From positions 57,130,001-57,194,000 of the forward strand of contig CANTUV010000024.1 of NCBI GenBank assembly GCA_947685225.1: 64,000 bases of DNA, written 5' to 3'. The translations under genes and the position numbers were made by a program. This DNA is from Garcia nutans. Its lineage: Eukaryota; Streptophyta; Magnoliopsida; Malpighiales; Euphorbiaceae. Of the stretch, positions 47,123-59,887 are shown piece after piece; position 1 is the stretch's first letter, and every line of letters starts with the position of its first letter. The notes below the pieces were generated by a model. The model ran no database searches, was not told the origin of the DNA, and worked only from the letters and a program-made list of their open reading frames with translations.

Positions 47123-48658
47123 TAGAAAATATGGATGCACTAATGTATGAATGAGTCAACCCAGAGTCTATCAATGCAAGAACTAAAGTACCAAATAAAG
47201 TAAAAGTACTAGTTATAACAACTAAAGTATCTGGCTACCTCTACATTACATAAACCCATTGTGATGGTCTTGCATTCTCTAGTCTACTTCCTACTGTAAA
47301 ACCTCCTCTCTGACCAGACCCTAATCTACTACCTCTACTAAAACCTCTGCCATCACGACCCCCTCTGACATTGGATCTAGAAATTGTTGTATCTGTCTGT
47401 CTATCATATGGTGGCTTAGGACAATCTCTGAAAAAATAGTCTAGTGATCCACATCTATAACACACTACTGGTGCACCTGTCGTCTAGCAGACACCTCCAT
47501 GTGCTCTACCACAATGAACACAGGTAGGTTGAGTAGGCCTCTGAATCACTAGGGTCACAGCACTAGCCACTGAGGCTACAGGTCTCTGCCTCTGCTACTG
47601 TGCTAACTTGGCAGAATGCCCCTAACTGCTGCTGAATCTTTGAGAATATCCTCCTTGGCCTCTCTTTGATGATGAAGACCCTACCTCACCTTAGGGTCTC
47701 CTAGTTCTACTCTCCTTTACTATGGCTGCTGCTGCAAGTCCTGTGCTCTCTCTATACTCCTAATAGCTACAACCAACTGAGAAAAATCCTAATACTGAGA
47801 ACCTGCCACTAAACACATGATAAAGGGTCTCAGCTCCTCCTCAAATCTCCATCATTTATCAAAATCATCTGATATGATCCCTCTAGCATACTGGCTCAAT
47901 TAGATAAACTCAATCTCATACTTAGTCACTGTCCTGGTGTCCTACCTCAAACTCAAGAACTACATCTTCTTAGCATCCTTATACTCCCTTGGAGTATACT
48001 TCTTCTTGAATTCTTACAGGAAATCAGCATAAGTCAAAACTGGTGGATCAGTTGTACCATGAGGAACCTTCTTCCACCACTCATTGGCATCCCCTGCAGA
48101 AGTGATCTCTTTGGACCCTATCCAGCCACTTCTATGCTACAGCAGGGTCTGCAGTGCTAATAAAATCTGTGGCTCCAAATTTTCTCTGCTTATCGTACTT
48201 TTGTGTGGGCAGCTGCTGCTGTGATGCGGCTATGGTAGCTGCTAAGGCTGCTGAACTGGAGCTAGCCTCAATAGCTCCACCATATGCCTACCCAGCCCTG
48301 CGAAATCTCCTTAGCTGCTGGTCAAACAGGCACAGAAGTAGACACCTCACTAGCAGACTCAACACCAACTCCAACTCCATCCTCATCATGAGCTATACTC
48401 TTTGTACTACCCTTTGCAGACTGATGCGTCTGAGTCACCATAACCACCTATTTTTTTAAATACAACAGAAATTGCCACATTATAAATTAGAAAATGCCAT
48501 CGCCAGCGCATGTATCACAATTAAAATCATATTTAAAACCCTCATTTTCTCTCTCTAACATCCCATCTAAGTCGAGAATCTCAAACCTAGGCTCTGATAT
48601 CAAAATCAACGTAACACCCTTATACCCCATATGCATATAACGTATACACATCCATTAT
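47123..48658 (-). pseudogene. Tekay element fragment: LTR tip, PBS, gag and protease start
   Basis: On the minus strand: the last ~49 bases of an LTR (48658-48610, ending GGGTGTTAC), a PBS TGATATCAGAGC (48602-48591, one base off iMet type), the gag ATG at 48441 (MVTQTHQSAKGS), gag with many stops, the zinc knuckle CYRCGSLDYFFRDCP near 47450, and the protease LIDSGLTHSYISASIF cut at 47123. The right end abuts the Tat-2 LTR and the left end cuts into the Tat-1 LTR, so both ends are deletion or recombination joints. It differs from the gags of B and C and represents another subfamily. Confidence 0.8.
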
Positions 48659-49750
48659 ATGAGCGGGGATTTTTGACCCCACTCCCAGTGGAACGATTCT
48701 TACTACTTCAGCACTATTTAGGCTCGGGGCCTTAAAGAACAAGGACCTATGTCCGAAGAAAATGGAGTCGCCACTCGGACGGGCCGGGAAAAAGAAAGGG
48801 GTGGATGACTCGATTCCTAAGGAATCCCCAACCCCCTAATGGGTTCAGAAAGTTGGGTACGTGTGGGGAATGTAACACCCCGATACCCCATATAAGTACT
48901 ATACATATACCCGGTATATATACAGTAAGTATATAAAGTATAAGGATGTCACTTTTTTGTTGCAATTTAAAAAAAAAACCTTAACAGCATTCAAACCACA
49001 ACACATTCATTTTCAAAGAACATTTACAAAATCATTATATTTTTACAAATCATACATACATATAACAATCTTATCTTTATTAAATCCCCATTTATACATA
49101 TGAATATATAAATCAGAAATACATCATAAATAAAAGTTATACATGTATGCATCACCCTCTAGTTGGTCTCGACAAACTCTTACTTTTCTCGTGGCATAAC
49201 AAAAGACTTCATATCTTCCACCTAGTTACCTGCACAAGTACACATCTGCGCTAAGCCCGAGAGCTTAGTAGTACAAATATAAAATATAAACTTATATTAT
49301 AAACATTCTAACATATAATGATATATCAATTTCATGTACCATTAGTTTCTTATCACGTTTTCCCTTTTTGATTACACCTTTTATATATCTTGACTAATTT
49401 CATATAATATATGCATATATACACATTTATCTCACTAACCATAATCCATTACTAATTCTTACAATCACTATATCAATACACACATGATATATTATATCTC
49501 ATGACATTATTTTATTCACAATTCACCAATCATGATTCATCATTTATACTCACAATCAATATTGCTATACACACAATACATATCATACTAATCATGAATC
49601 ACATTCCAATGAAGATAATCATTATCATCAATCACAATTCATTTACATATTATACTTCATATCAGTATTTCAATATTTATATCATCATCTATTATATACA
49701 TTCAAAGTTTCTCAATATAGCCAACAACTATAACATCATATACGAACTTT

Positions 49751-50130
49751 CCCCCAACCAGGTCGGTTGCCCACTGGGCCTCAGGCCACTGCCAATCCCA
49801 GGGGCAGATAAGTACGTATAAAACTACCAAATACGATCCTTCCCCCAACCAGGTCGGTGGTCCAAGTTCTGTTGCCCACTCACAGGGTCCGCATGGTTCC
49901 GCAGGAGGCAGATAGGAACGTATAAGACTATCAGTAATGTACCTTTCCCCAACCAGGTCGGTAGTCCAAGTTCGGTTGCCCAACCACAGGGTCCGCATGG
50001 TTCCGCAGGAGGTAAAGAGGTACATATAATACTGACTGTACTGAACCTTCCCCCAACCAGGTCGGTAGTCCAAGATCGGTTGCCCAGCTCTCTGGGTCCG
50101 CATGGTTCCGCAGGAGGCAGATAGGTTCAC
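49751..50130 (-). repeat. ~105-bp tandem repeat, four units, in the solo LTR
   Basis: Units start near 49751, 49842, 49947 and 50050, with CCCCAACCAGGTCGGTAG then GGTTGCCCA and GGGTCCGCATGGTTCCG. It is the inverted counterpart of the array at 19381-19649. Open frames across it come from the repetition. Confidence 0.88.
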
Positions 50131-51589
50131 TCATTTATATCTTTTAACATTACTTTCTCAATCCATTTCTATCATTATCAAATAGGCAAACATACCTCAA
50201 CAATCTTATTTGTATAATCATAGCCATTCACAATAGCTTCTCATCACATTATATCTCAAATCACATTTTACACTTTATCATTCAAGCATACATAATCAAT
50301 TTCATTACACATGTATTTTAAATTCATTATCATATAAACCATATGTCCATTTATTTCATTTCCATCATTTCTCAAGACACATTAATACCATTCTGTATTA
50401 AAACATTTATCACAACCAATTGCATTGCTTATACCTTAAGAATGATCATCATTTCTTTCTATCTTATATGATAGCAATTTACCTTACTCATTTACATCCA
50501 TCATATAATAGATTATTTAACACATTCATCCAAATGTGTTAAGGTTCAAAGACATATAGAGATATACAATCAAATAAGGATTATGCGTACCTTTTTAATG
50601 ATCTTCATATCCTTAACATCATTTAATCATCATCTTAATCAAATTATATTAACAATATAATAAACCACTTAACACATTTGCAAACATATGTGTTAAGTCT
50701 CAAGTCATGTAAATAAATACAATCATATAAATTGGTACTTACCTCAAAAACTACTCCCATCAATCTCTACATTTCCTTTTTCCAAGAATTCTCCACATTA
50801 GGTTAATGCAACACAATTTCTTCAAAACCTAATCCAAAGAGAGTTATTCCCATAAGAACATAAGAATGATAATTAATTAGAGCAACCTTAACACAAGACA
50901 CGCCCACCAACACGTTCACCAACACGGGCGTGTTCATCAATCACTTTTCTCATAGTAGCTAACACACTCAAGGGACACGGCCAAGCTTGTGGCCGTGTCT
51001 CCCAACACATGCTCCAACACGGCCAAGACTCCCCTTGCTTGGCCGTGTCTCTCAACCAAAAGAGGCAGTGACAGAAACGGTCAAGCCAGTGGCCGTGTCT
51101 CTCAACACCAAAAATCCAGTAGCAGACACGGGCAAGTGACACGGCCGAGACAGTGGCCGTGTCTCTCCAAAATGATCCAACATGGCCGTGTCTCCCATCA
51201 TCCTGGCCATGTCTCACAAAAGGTAAAGATTTCAAACACGGCACACATCATGTATTTTATGCATTTCAACTTCAATAAACACAAACATACATCAATCAAT
51301 CAATTCTCCATCTCATATATATAAAATCTTTACTAACCAATTTCAATAATCCATCATCAACCTCACAATTAACCTTATTAACATCATCTAACTATCAATT
51401 CAACATATCTATAATCTTAATCTTTCATTAACATCACCATCACACCAACCATATCAAATCCAACTCAAACAATAGAAATCAAAACAAAGAATTGAATACT
51501 TACTTGAATATCTTGTCAAATCTTCAATCTCTACCTTCAATTCTCTTAAAACCCCAAGATTTTGATGAAGATCATCACATCTCTCTATC

Positions 51590-51609
51590 TCTCTCTCTCT
51601 CTCTCTCTC
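51590..51609. repeat. (CT)n microsatellite
   Basis: About ten CT units near the 5' end of the solo LTR. T1 has a similar shorter CT run near 672-684. Confidence 0.9.
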
Positions 51610-51673
51610 GTGCAAAACCAAAAGAAGAAGAAGAAGAAAGAAAATATCTTTTTCCTCTTCTCACGTTCACCAC

Positions 51674-51680
<7 letters not shown>

Positions 51681-51714
<34 letters not shown>
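51681..51714. repeat. (AAT)n microsatellite
   Basis: About eleven TAA/AAT units in the solo LTR. Confidence 0.9.
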
Positions 51715-53891
51715 TTCCAAAAATCCTCCACCACACCTCATTCTTCTCTTGACTTTCTTTTGACCAATTTATATGTTATATATATTAACATATATACAAC
51801 ATATACATTCCATTAACACAATCATTTCCTTTGCAACAACATATATGTATATTTAATTCAAATCAAACAACAATTGTATTAAACTTCTAGGGCATACATT
51901 GGGATATTACAGGGAAGGTGAGAAATGGCCCAGCACCCCCACAACGCCCGATTCATTGGAACCGGCCTCCTTTATAGGTCTTAATATTATAAAATTCTTA
52001 AATATAACAACATTATCCATATTACACACAATAAAAGTAAAGCATCGATATATTGAAAATCAAAACAACTTCCAAACAAAATAATTAAATGGACACCCAT
52101 CCAAGGATGGAAACATGTCCTTACATCCCATGCCTAAATAGGACACCCACTGAAAGGTAGAAACATGTCCTTTACATTGGTTCTAAAATAGAAAAGCAAC
52201 TTAAATTACATGATATTTAACTAATGAGGTACCCACCCAGTGAAAACATACCTCTTACAATATTTGGAAATCTAAATAAATTGATAAAAGTAAATAACCA
52301 ATCATCATAAATAAATCATTCATCAAAGGTATTAAACAAAATATAAAATAAACATCCATCCATGATAAACTAAGTAAATCAAGCATTGAACTTAAATAAA
52401 TCAACAAAGCATTGAAAATAAATTAAAGCATAATCAAATATAAAATTGAATAATGCAAATAAAAATTCAAATTATGGCTACTGTTTCTATTTAAGTTTCT
52501 TTATTTAATGTGTTTAGGGTTTTGGAATTTATGGCCTAAGCTACTATAAATTTTAAAAGAATTGAATTGGGGCAAAGTTTTAGAATTTAAGAGGTTGATA
52601 AAGCTCTTTGATTAACCCCATTAGTATTTGAGAAGTGAAATCATAAAATTAGGGTTTGGACATTTTAAAACATAGGATTTGTGATTTACGGTCACTGCAT
52701 TGTGTTTTTAAGATCACTGTGTTTGAATATGTTTATAGGGTTTTAAGGTTTAAAGGATTAGGGTTTAGGAAAATTTAGGGTTTAAGGTTTTAAGGGAGTT
52801 AGGGTTCACAGTTTTGGGTTTTGGAGTTGAATTATGATTTTAGAATTTTAGAATTAGGATTTCGGAGAATGCATTAGGTTTTTAGGATTTGAAAATCAAT
52901 TGATAATTTTATGAAACTTTATGAAAATAAACCAAACGATTTAAAGTTTATAGAAGCAGAAAAGGTGTTTTTTTAGGGTTTTTGGAAGAAACAGATTTAA
53001 TTTATGATTTTGAAAATTTGGAAAACAAATTAGGGATTTTAGATTTTAAAGAAACAAAAATAACAATTTTAAGCTTTTTGGAAAAACAAAGCAACGAATT
53101 AAGGTTTTTAAACTTTAGAAAAGGGGAATTAAGTTTCTAGGGTTTCTGAATTAAAAGAAACAATAAGATGATTTAAGCTACTATGAAGAAATTAGACAAT
53201 TGATGCATACCTCCGTTTGTTGGTTCCACCAAAATTTCTTCTTGGATGAACAAAATCAAAGACAAGCTTTGCTGCCTTTGATGGATTGAATTGTTGTTTG
53301 CTCTCTCAAAAAAATCTGATTGATTCAAAGCCTTTCCTACTCAGTTTCGATCTCAATTTTTTTACTCCCAAATCTGATCAATTTCTCCTCCTTTTTTTTT
53401 CCTCAGATTTCTTGATGCTTTTTGTGTTGTTTTTGGTATTATTTATAGAAGAATTTTATGGTTAATTCTAGTTATTCAAGGAAGCTAATATTGATTAAGA
53501 AAAAGAAACTGAAACCTAATTGTATTAGGTTTCAAAAAAATTTACGTCAAAAAAATTTCGCTGGCGAAAAAAAACTGCTGTAGAAAAATTACGCTGGAGA
53601 AAAAAAAACTGCTGCCGAAAAAACGCGTTGGTAAAAAAGCTGCCGCAACAGGGGCCGAACTGGCCTGCGGGCGAAATGGCCCATGGCCATTCGTCCAGCG
53701 CTAGTTTCCGTCGCCAATTTTTTATTTTTATTTATTTTTATTAATAAAAATTAAATATTAAAGCAAATATTATTTAATTAAGATAAAAAAAATTATTTTG
53801 GACTAATTAAAATATATTAGATAACACAAAAATTATTTTGGACTAATTAAAACATATTGGACCGGACTAGGTCAAAAATTAAGGGTCTACA

Positions 53892-53907
53892 GTTTGCCCC
53901 CTGCTTG
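53892..53907 (-). other. Polypurine tract of Tat-2
   Basis: Minus strand CAAGCAGGGGGCAAAC directly before the LTR start TGTAGACCC. It defines the boundary used for Tat-1. Confidence 0.8.
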
Positions 53908-53984
53908 AATGATCTGAGACTTTAGTGATAGAGAGTGAAAAGCAATAAGACTTAATTTTTGAGATGGTTGAGGTTTTTGAATGA

Positions 53985-54205
53985 TCGAGTTAAGTTCTAG
54001 ACTTAAAAGAGATTCTAGGTTCTGGACCTAAGGGTAATTTGGGATCTGCACCTGAGCTAAGTTATGGACTTAAAAGAAATTCTAGGTTCTGGACCTAAGG
54101 AAAATTTGGGTTATAGACCCAAGCTATGTTATGGACTTAGAAAAGATTTTAGGTTCTGGACCTAAGGATAATTTGGGTTCTAGACTCGAGTTAATAATAA
54201 TTTTT
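53985..54205 (+). repeat. Diverged TTCTGGA palindrome array of Tat-2
   Basis: About three to four units. It keeps TAGGTTCTGGACCTA and TTAAGTTCTAGACTTAA forms plus degraded ones (GGGATCTGCACCTG, TAAGTTATGGACTTA, GGGTTATAGACCC). It is shorter than the Tat-1 array in the same position. Confidence 0.8.
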
Positions 54206-54344
54206 ATTTCAAAAAGTTTAGCTAATTTTTATGCATATGTCTTCTTCTTTGCCCCTTGCAAGTAAAACTTTTTATACACATGCAAGTATTTGAATGATTA
54301 CAGTGAATAATTAAAAATTTACTGTGTATTTACTATGTAGTCAC

Positions 54345-54480
54345 TATTCATGCACTATTTACTATTTATAAATAGTAACTTACTATTTATAAATAGTAGT
54401 AAATAGTATTTACTATTGAAAATAGTAATTTTACTATTTATAAATAGTAAAGTTTACTATTCATAAAACAGTAAAACTTA
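54345..54480 (+). repeat. ACTATT/AATAGT dyad cluster of Tat-2
   Basis: Repeated TTACTATTTATAAATAGTAA-type palindromes directly upstream of the PMD promoter, as in Tat-1 but shorter. Confidence 0.7.
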
Positions 54481-54514
54481 CTTTTGAATTTTATTTTTTT
54501 CCTTGCCGTTTCTC

Positions 54515-54522
54515 TATAAAAA
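54515..54522 (+). promoter_or_regulatory. TATA box of the antisense PMD gene (Tat-2)
   Basis: TATAAAAA, 98 bases before the ATG at 54613; matches the Tat-1 box at 7031. Confidence 0.6.
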
Positions 54523-54612
54523 CCCATGAATCCTTCATTTCATTTACAGCTAAATCTCAATTTCTATAATTCTCTCAAATTCTTTCAAATTTAACACATA
54601 GTTTTAAAAAAA

Positions 54613-57084
54613 ATGCATGCTTCAAGGTCAGGGACTCACTCTAATACCGAGTTATTGGAGTTTATTCGGCATCATGAAGATGAAAATATAGATACAATAG
54701 CCGGAATGCCGCTTCACTGAAGTTCAAACGAAAAGAGCGCGGTAATTATTTTTCTCTTCTTTTTTTTTCTCTTGATTTTTCATCTTTCTGCTTTTTTTAT
54801 TATATTTTTTTAATTTTAATTATTTTTATTTTTTATTTTTTATTATTATTGATTTTTATTTATGATTTTTATTTATTTTTATTTGATGATTTTTTTATGT
54901 TTGCATTTATTATTATTTTGTTTGTTTATTTTGTATTCTGATGTTATTATCTTTTTAGAAAATTTAGGAAAAATATATTAATTTAAGCAGATAGGATAAT
55001 GTGTACTTACCTGGTATTAACTTATTTGGATCTTTGTTAGCATGATCGTTGCGTTGTTCGGGCTGGAAGGTGTATTTACAAAATCCGACAATGGTACGAT
55101 GTAGTGCCTTCTCGGATAAGGCGGATTATCCGAGATTGCGACTTTGAGCAGTTCATCTTACAAATTGCCATCCGAGGAATATCAGATAGACCGGAGCATA
55201 GTCCAGGCGCTTGTAGAGCGATGGTTGGACACAACCCACACTTTTCACTTGCCCATTGGAGAGATGACAATTGGTCCGGTCGATTTTACTGCTATAATCG
55301 GCCTTCAATATGATGGTGTTCCGGTTCCTCTGACCAACAATATTTTAACATTTGAAGAAACTCAGGAATTCATTGGTATAGAACCATCATATAAAGGGCC
55401 TTTTAAGATAAAAATCGAGCCAATTTGTAATTATTGGATGAACTATGAAGGATGGGTTCACAAAGAAACGGCCAAACAGTATGCTCGAGGATTTTTGTTA
55501 TATCTGCTTAGATCGACCATCTTAGGCAGCACTGAATCCTCCATCCACTTGTCAGTGTTGAGTGCCCTTTCTTATTTTAGAATGGTACCGTCTTTTGGCT
55601 GGGGTGAAGCTGGTCTCACCTATCTTTACCATGGTCTTGATAAAATTTGCCGAAATAAGAAGTCTTTTGTCGGCTTGATGGCGGTGGTCGAGGTATTCTC
55701 CTTCTACCAATGTCAATTCCACTCTTTTCTTGCATGAATTTGATCTTTATTGTTATTGTAGGTATGGGCATATGAACATAACCTCGTGAGAGTACCTCGT
55801 ATTTCCTAAGATAGGGTCGGGTATCCGAGATTAAATTTCTTGTTGTCCGATCGTGTGGATGTTCCCGGCTCGCCATGTGCATACTCATCGCTTTGTATTG
55901 AGCCGCTTAACCTGGGACCAGGTAAAATAACATTAGTATACTTTAAATTTTATGTGAAATTTTACTTACCTTATATTATTTTGCAGGTGAATTTGGCCTG
56001 GTGGAACCCAGAAGAGCGGCCGAACTGGTCTCCTTTGATGAGGGTTGCGTTATCTTTCCAACATTCTCGCCTAGTCATCGCCGACCCAGTGTCTAGTGGC
56101 TGGTTTCTTAGAGAGAGAGTTTATGAGTGGTTCCTAGGTCCAGAGCAACGGCGAGTCCCGATGCATATCCCGGAATATACTTTAAATATTACATCGATGT
56201 TGGAGGATGCATGGTGGCCAGCTCGGTACGGTTATGGTGCTAAGGATTTCTCTATCCGCCGAGTGCACCTTATGCCCACTTTATTCAAAGAAGGCTCTTG
56301 ACCTTTAATATATCTCCTGTTGGCATATGGGAGATTCCCAAAGAAAATGAGGGTAGAGATGAAGAGGAACATCATAGAGATGCAGGAGAGTCTGTTCCAC
56401 ATCTCGGGGCTAGTACTTCTCAGGTAAAACTCTTACCATTTTTCCCTTGCAATTGCTTCTTTCTTTTTTGATTCTTTAATGATTGTTGCAGGCTGTTGGC
56501 TCATTTGATCATGAGGCTGGACCTTCTTTTACTGCCCCTTCATTTGCTCTTTCTAGCCCGCCAGATATGCCATCTCATCCGCAGGGTATTGATTTGAATT
56601 ACCTAGTACGTTCCTTATTTCATGGTAATTTATGCTATATGTATGCATGATTATGTATGCTCTTACCTTTTTCCTTTTTGGCTCACAACGGATGCTTGAA
56701 GAACAAAATAGGAAACTTCAAGAAGAGTTGGCTGTAAATCATCAGCAGGCTTCTCATTTTGAAAGTTTATATCATCAATTAGAACAACATTTCCGAGACT
56801 TCTGATTTCAGGGGATGAGAGATCCCGGCGCTTCTTCATCAAGAGGCCCCCAGAATGACGACCATGAGATCCTTTCGTCTGTTTCTGATGAGGACCGTGA
56901 CGGATCGGAACTTCAAGGTAATAGGTATTTTGGTGCACCTTCTTTGGGTGATCCCGGGACGAGTAACTTGTTGAATTTTGGTGCTCTCACTTCGGGCAGA
57001 CTCAAGATGAGTGATTTGCCCCCTCCTCCAATAGGCGATGACTTTTTCAAGGCTTTATTTGATGACCTACCACCACCCTCTTAG
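54613..57084 (+). pseudogene. Antisense PMD gene, multi-exon, broken (Tat-2)
   Basis: Exon 1 begins with an intact ATG (MHASRSGTHSNTELLEFIRH) but hits TGA at its end, near 54718. The next exon acceptor has changed from CAG to CGG, and one inserted base near 55163 shifts the frame. From 55165 to the donor at 55692 the PMD frame is open (RWLDTTHTFHLPIGEMTIG, SYFRMVPSFGWGEAGLTYLY). Exon 3 (55762 on) has TAA at 55807, the same codon as the TGA in Tat-1. Exon 4 (about 55988-56300) is open: VNLAWWNPEERPNWSPLMR and RVYEWFLGPEQ. The last exon (about 56690-57084) gives the coiled coil and the PPPPIGDDFF tail. Function inside the element is unknown; see the Tat-1 copy. Confidence 0.83.
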
Positions 57085-57475
57085 TGATATGTAAATATTG
57101 TAGCAATTGAAAATTATTGTATAATAATTAAAAAAATACAATTTTCATCTTTACAGTAACTTTTTCTCTTTTTTTTTTTTACTGTGCCACTTTTTTTTAT
57201 ATCACATCATAAACAGTGCATCGCAACTTCCTTTTCACAGCCGCACCATTTGCTAAAACCAATTCCAACGTGGTAAAGGAAATTCGTTGCTAATTCCTTT
57301 CCTTATGCCATATGATCTTATTCTTTCCAATCACTTTTTCCTCATCACCTTTGGAAAAGGTTATTTCCTCTATATGAATCACCTTTCATGCCTAATTTAA
57401 TACAGAAGCCAAAATATTTTCCATTTCAACGTAAAAACTCCCTTAACAATTTTGATTTTCCTTCATTCATCAACA

Positions 57476-58083
57476 ATGACCGAATATCATTTAAAGAAGA
57501 TAAAAATTCTATTTAAGAATATGGATGCTATTCATTGGAAGCAAATTTCATGGTCAAAGCTTGATGTTTTCAAAATGTTAAATTAGACCACTCCTTCTTA
57601 CATATTGTGGCTTCCTTTTGGAATACGGATTCTAGGTTATTTAAAATTAATGGCTTTGAAATATGTCCCTTGATTGAAGAATTTGAGGCCATCCTTGGAT
57701 ATCCAAATAATCAACAAATGGCGTTACCCACATTGATTTCCAAGACTCAACAGAAGATGCAGATGTTATTTCAAATTCCAAAAACCCGAAGTTCTTCGGT
57801 TGATGAGAGGTGAAAAAATTCTACTTGCTCCCTTGATTGATTTTTGTCTCTCTCATTTGGCTCCTACTAAGGCATGGGGACGCACGCTTTGTCTTTGCTT
57901 GCTCGGCCAATTCTTGCTTGTTTCTTTCGACGGCGATATTAATCTACGAGTATTGGATATATGGATCAAATGGAAGGAGGCTTGTCGCCGGTACCTGTGA
58001 TCTTAACTGAGACTTTAGATGGATTAGACCGCCTTAATTTGGGATTGACAAAGGGACTGACTGGGAGTCTGTTGCTAATTCAG
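57476..58083 (+). pseudogene. Antisense DUF7745-like gene, exon 1 only (Tat-2)
   Basis: ATG at 57476 (MTEYHLKKIKILFKNMDAIHW). A ~10-base deletion near 57567, one extra base near 57783 and one missing base near 57960 shift the frame. Segments still recognisable are SFWNTDSRLFKINGFEICPL, FEAILGYPNNQQMALPTL and LLAPLIDFCLSHLAPTKAWG. The donor CAG|GTAATT at 58083 is kept, but exon 2 is missing: hairpin modules run straight into the integrase 3' end. Confidence 0.72.
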
Positions 58084-58089
58084 GTAATT

Positions 58090-58450
58090 ACCTAAAGTGC
58101 CCTTTCAGGTTTTCAATTTAGGTTTTCTTTTTTTTTCTCTTCTTTATTGCTCTAATTTTTGCCTAGTCCGCCCATGTGGGTTTTCGAAACTAACGGGCTG
58201 TCCTAATTTTTGCCAAAGCTGCCCTTGCGGGTTTTCAACTTAGCGGACTTATTATTATTATTATATATATATATTATTGCTCTAATTTTTGCCTAGTCCG
58301 CCCATGTGGGTTTTCGAAACTAGTGAGCTGTCCTAATTTTTGCCTAAGCTGCCCTTGCGGGTTTTCAACTTAGCGGACTCTTTTTATTTTTTTTATTGCT
58401 CTAATTTTTTCCTAGGCCGCCCTTTTTGGGTTTTCAACCTAGCGAGCTTT
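58090..58450 (+). repeat. Hairpin modules of Tat-2, expanded
   Basis: Six modules with CCC..GGGTTTTC cores. Outer arms include CCTAAA/TTTAGG, CTAG/CTAG and CTAAG/CTTAG. A pair of modules is duplicated around an ATT/AT microsatellite (58250-58275). Tat-1 has five modules split by exon 2. Confidence 0.75.
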
Positions 58451-58454
58451 TTTC

Positions 58455-59330
58455 TCTCTTCTAGTAAAGCTAACTGCGTGTATTTTCTCTCTACCCATTC
58501 CTTTTCAGGCAGTTCAGCTTTCAAGACTACTCTCAATGACTTGATCTTAATTTCAATTAGCAATACTGCTTCCATCCCGTAAACCAAAGAGAATGGTGTC
58601 ATTCCAGTTGACGTTTGCACACTTATCCTATATCCCCATAAAGCAAAGGGAAGCATCTCTGACCAATCCCTATAAGTCTTGGTCATCTTGGACAGAATTT
58701 GCTTAATTGTCTTGTTTGTTGCTTCTACCGCACCATTAGCCTTTGGTCTATAAGGAGAGGATCTATGATGATGGATGTGGTGCTTTGAGAATAGATCCTT
58801 AACTGCTCCTTGAAACTGTATCCCATTGTCCGATACCACACTGTGCGGGACCCCGTATCTGTAGATGAGGTTCTTTTCAATAAATCTAGCCATTTGGCTT
58901 GCACCCAGCTTGTTGAAGGATTTGGCTTTGACCCATTTTGAAAAATAATCTACTGCTACCATAATGAAACGGTGACCGTTTGAAGCTGCCAGATGTATCT
59001 CTCCTATAATGTTGATACCCCAGGTGGAAAATGGCCAGGGTGAAGACATAGAATGCAATTCTTCAGGAGGCATGTGATTCGAGTTACCATACGTCTGACA
59101 TTGTTGGCACTTCTTGACAAACTCAATACAATCCTTCTCTATGGTCAACCAATAGTAACCTTGTCGAATAATCTTCTTAACTAGGGCCAAACCACTCATG
59201 TGCAGTCCGCAACTTCCTGCATGTATCTCTGACATGATACGCTCCACTTCAGCCTTCCTTAAACATCTTGAATGCACCCCATCAGGCCATCTTCGATATA
59301 ACTCTCCATAGAATGTGATGTATTGCTAAG
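58455..59330 (-). pseudogene. Tat-2 integrase
   Basis: The minus strand is open from 59277 to 58393: zinc part intact (EIHAGSCGLHMSG...KKCQQCQTYG), core with TWGINIIGEI, VSDNGIQF and NGAVEATNK. The first catalytic Asp has become Asn (codon at 59011-59013), so the protein would be inactive although the frame is open. The C-terminus after LALLEERKKL is missing, because the deletion that removed DUF7745-like exon 2 also removed it. Confidence 0.87.
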
Positions 59331-59887
59331 ACCACCGCCTTATGGCTCTTCTTTCTTTCTTTGTTGCCCCTAGAGGGTATTCTCATTCTTCCAAAAATCA
59401 CCTTATAGTATCATACCACGCATCATGGTCTGTATCAATTTCTATTATTATTTCATATTCATAGCAAGGAGTTGATGAACTGGTCAAGATCAGAGGCTTA
59501 AGGAATAAGCTGACAGGGTTTTCCCACACTGAAGCCAATGTGGCCAGGGTATCAGCCATCTAATTTTCTTCTCTTGATAGGTGTATAAACCTACACTCCT
59601 TAAAGTTATTCTTCATCATGGTCAGGTAATGGTGGTAAGGTTTTAATTTTTTCTTCTTTCAACTCCCACTCTCCATTTACTTGGGATACTACTAGCAATG
59701 AATTGCCAAAAACTTTGACCTTATCCACCTTCATAATCATTTGGTTTTCCAAACCAAAAATACAAGCTTCGTACTCCACCATATTATTGGTTGCCCAAAA
59801 TTTCAACTTTTTAGCTAAAGGGATAAGTTCCCCTTCAGGCGATTCTAGTTTAACTCCCAAACCTGCTCCTTTCCTGTTTAATGCTCA
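59331..59887 (-). pseudogene. Tat-2 second (archaeal-type) RNase H
   Basis: LESPEGELIPLAKKLKFWA, TNNMVEYEACIFGLENQM and VFGNSLLVVSQVNGEWELKE. Like Tat-1 it has TGA after YFD (59885-59887) and GNS for GDS (59702-59704). A frameshift follows near 59645. Confidence 0.82.

Larger units (their letters stand above)
48871..51911 (-). mobile_element. Solo LTR of Tekay family A (3041 bp) in the Tat-2 LTR
   Basis: Minus-oriented TGTAATATCCC...GGGTGTTACA with perfect GGGAA duplications (48866-48870 and 51912-51916). It is the most complete family-A LTR here. It has a degraded twin hairpin (49231-49267), four units of the ~105-bp array (49751-50130), the ACACGGCC dyad block (50897-51240), donor-like sites (near 50738 and 51500) and microsatellites near its 5' end. 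Confidence 0.93.
48659..53891 (-). mobile_element. 3' LTR of Tat-2 (about 2.2 kb without the insert)
   Basis: The LTR start is at 53891 (minus strand TGTAGACCC), right after the PPT. The 3' end is near 48659, where the final ACA of the LTR is missing next to the Tekay fragment. A solo LTR occupies 48871-51911. The rest is AT-rich with AGGGTTTAG-like runs (about 52500-52870), a 52085-52200 segment with repeated GGACACCCA, and a CGCTGG/GAAAAAA segment (53550-53700). Confidence 0.85.
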
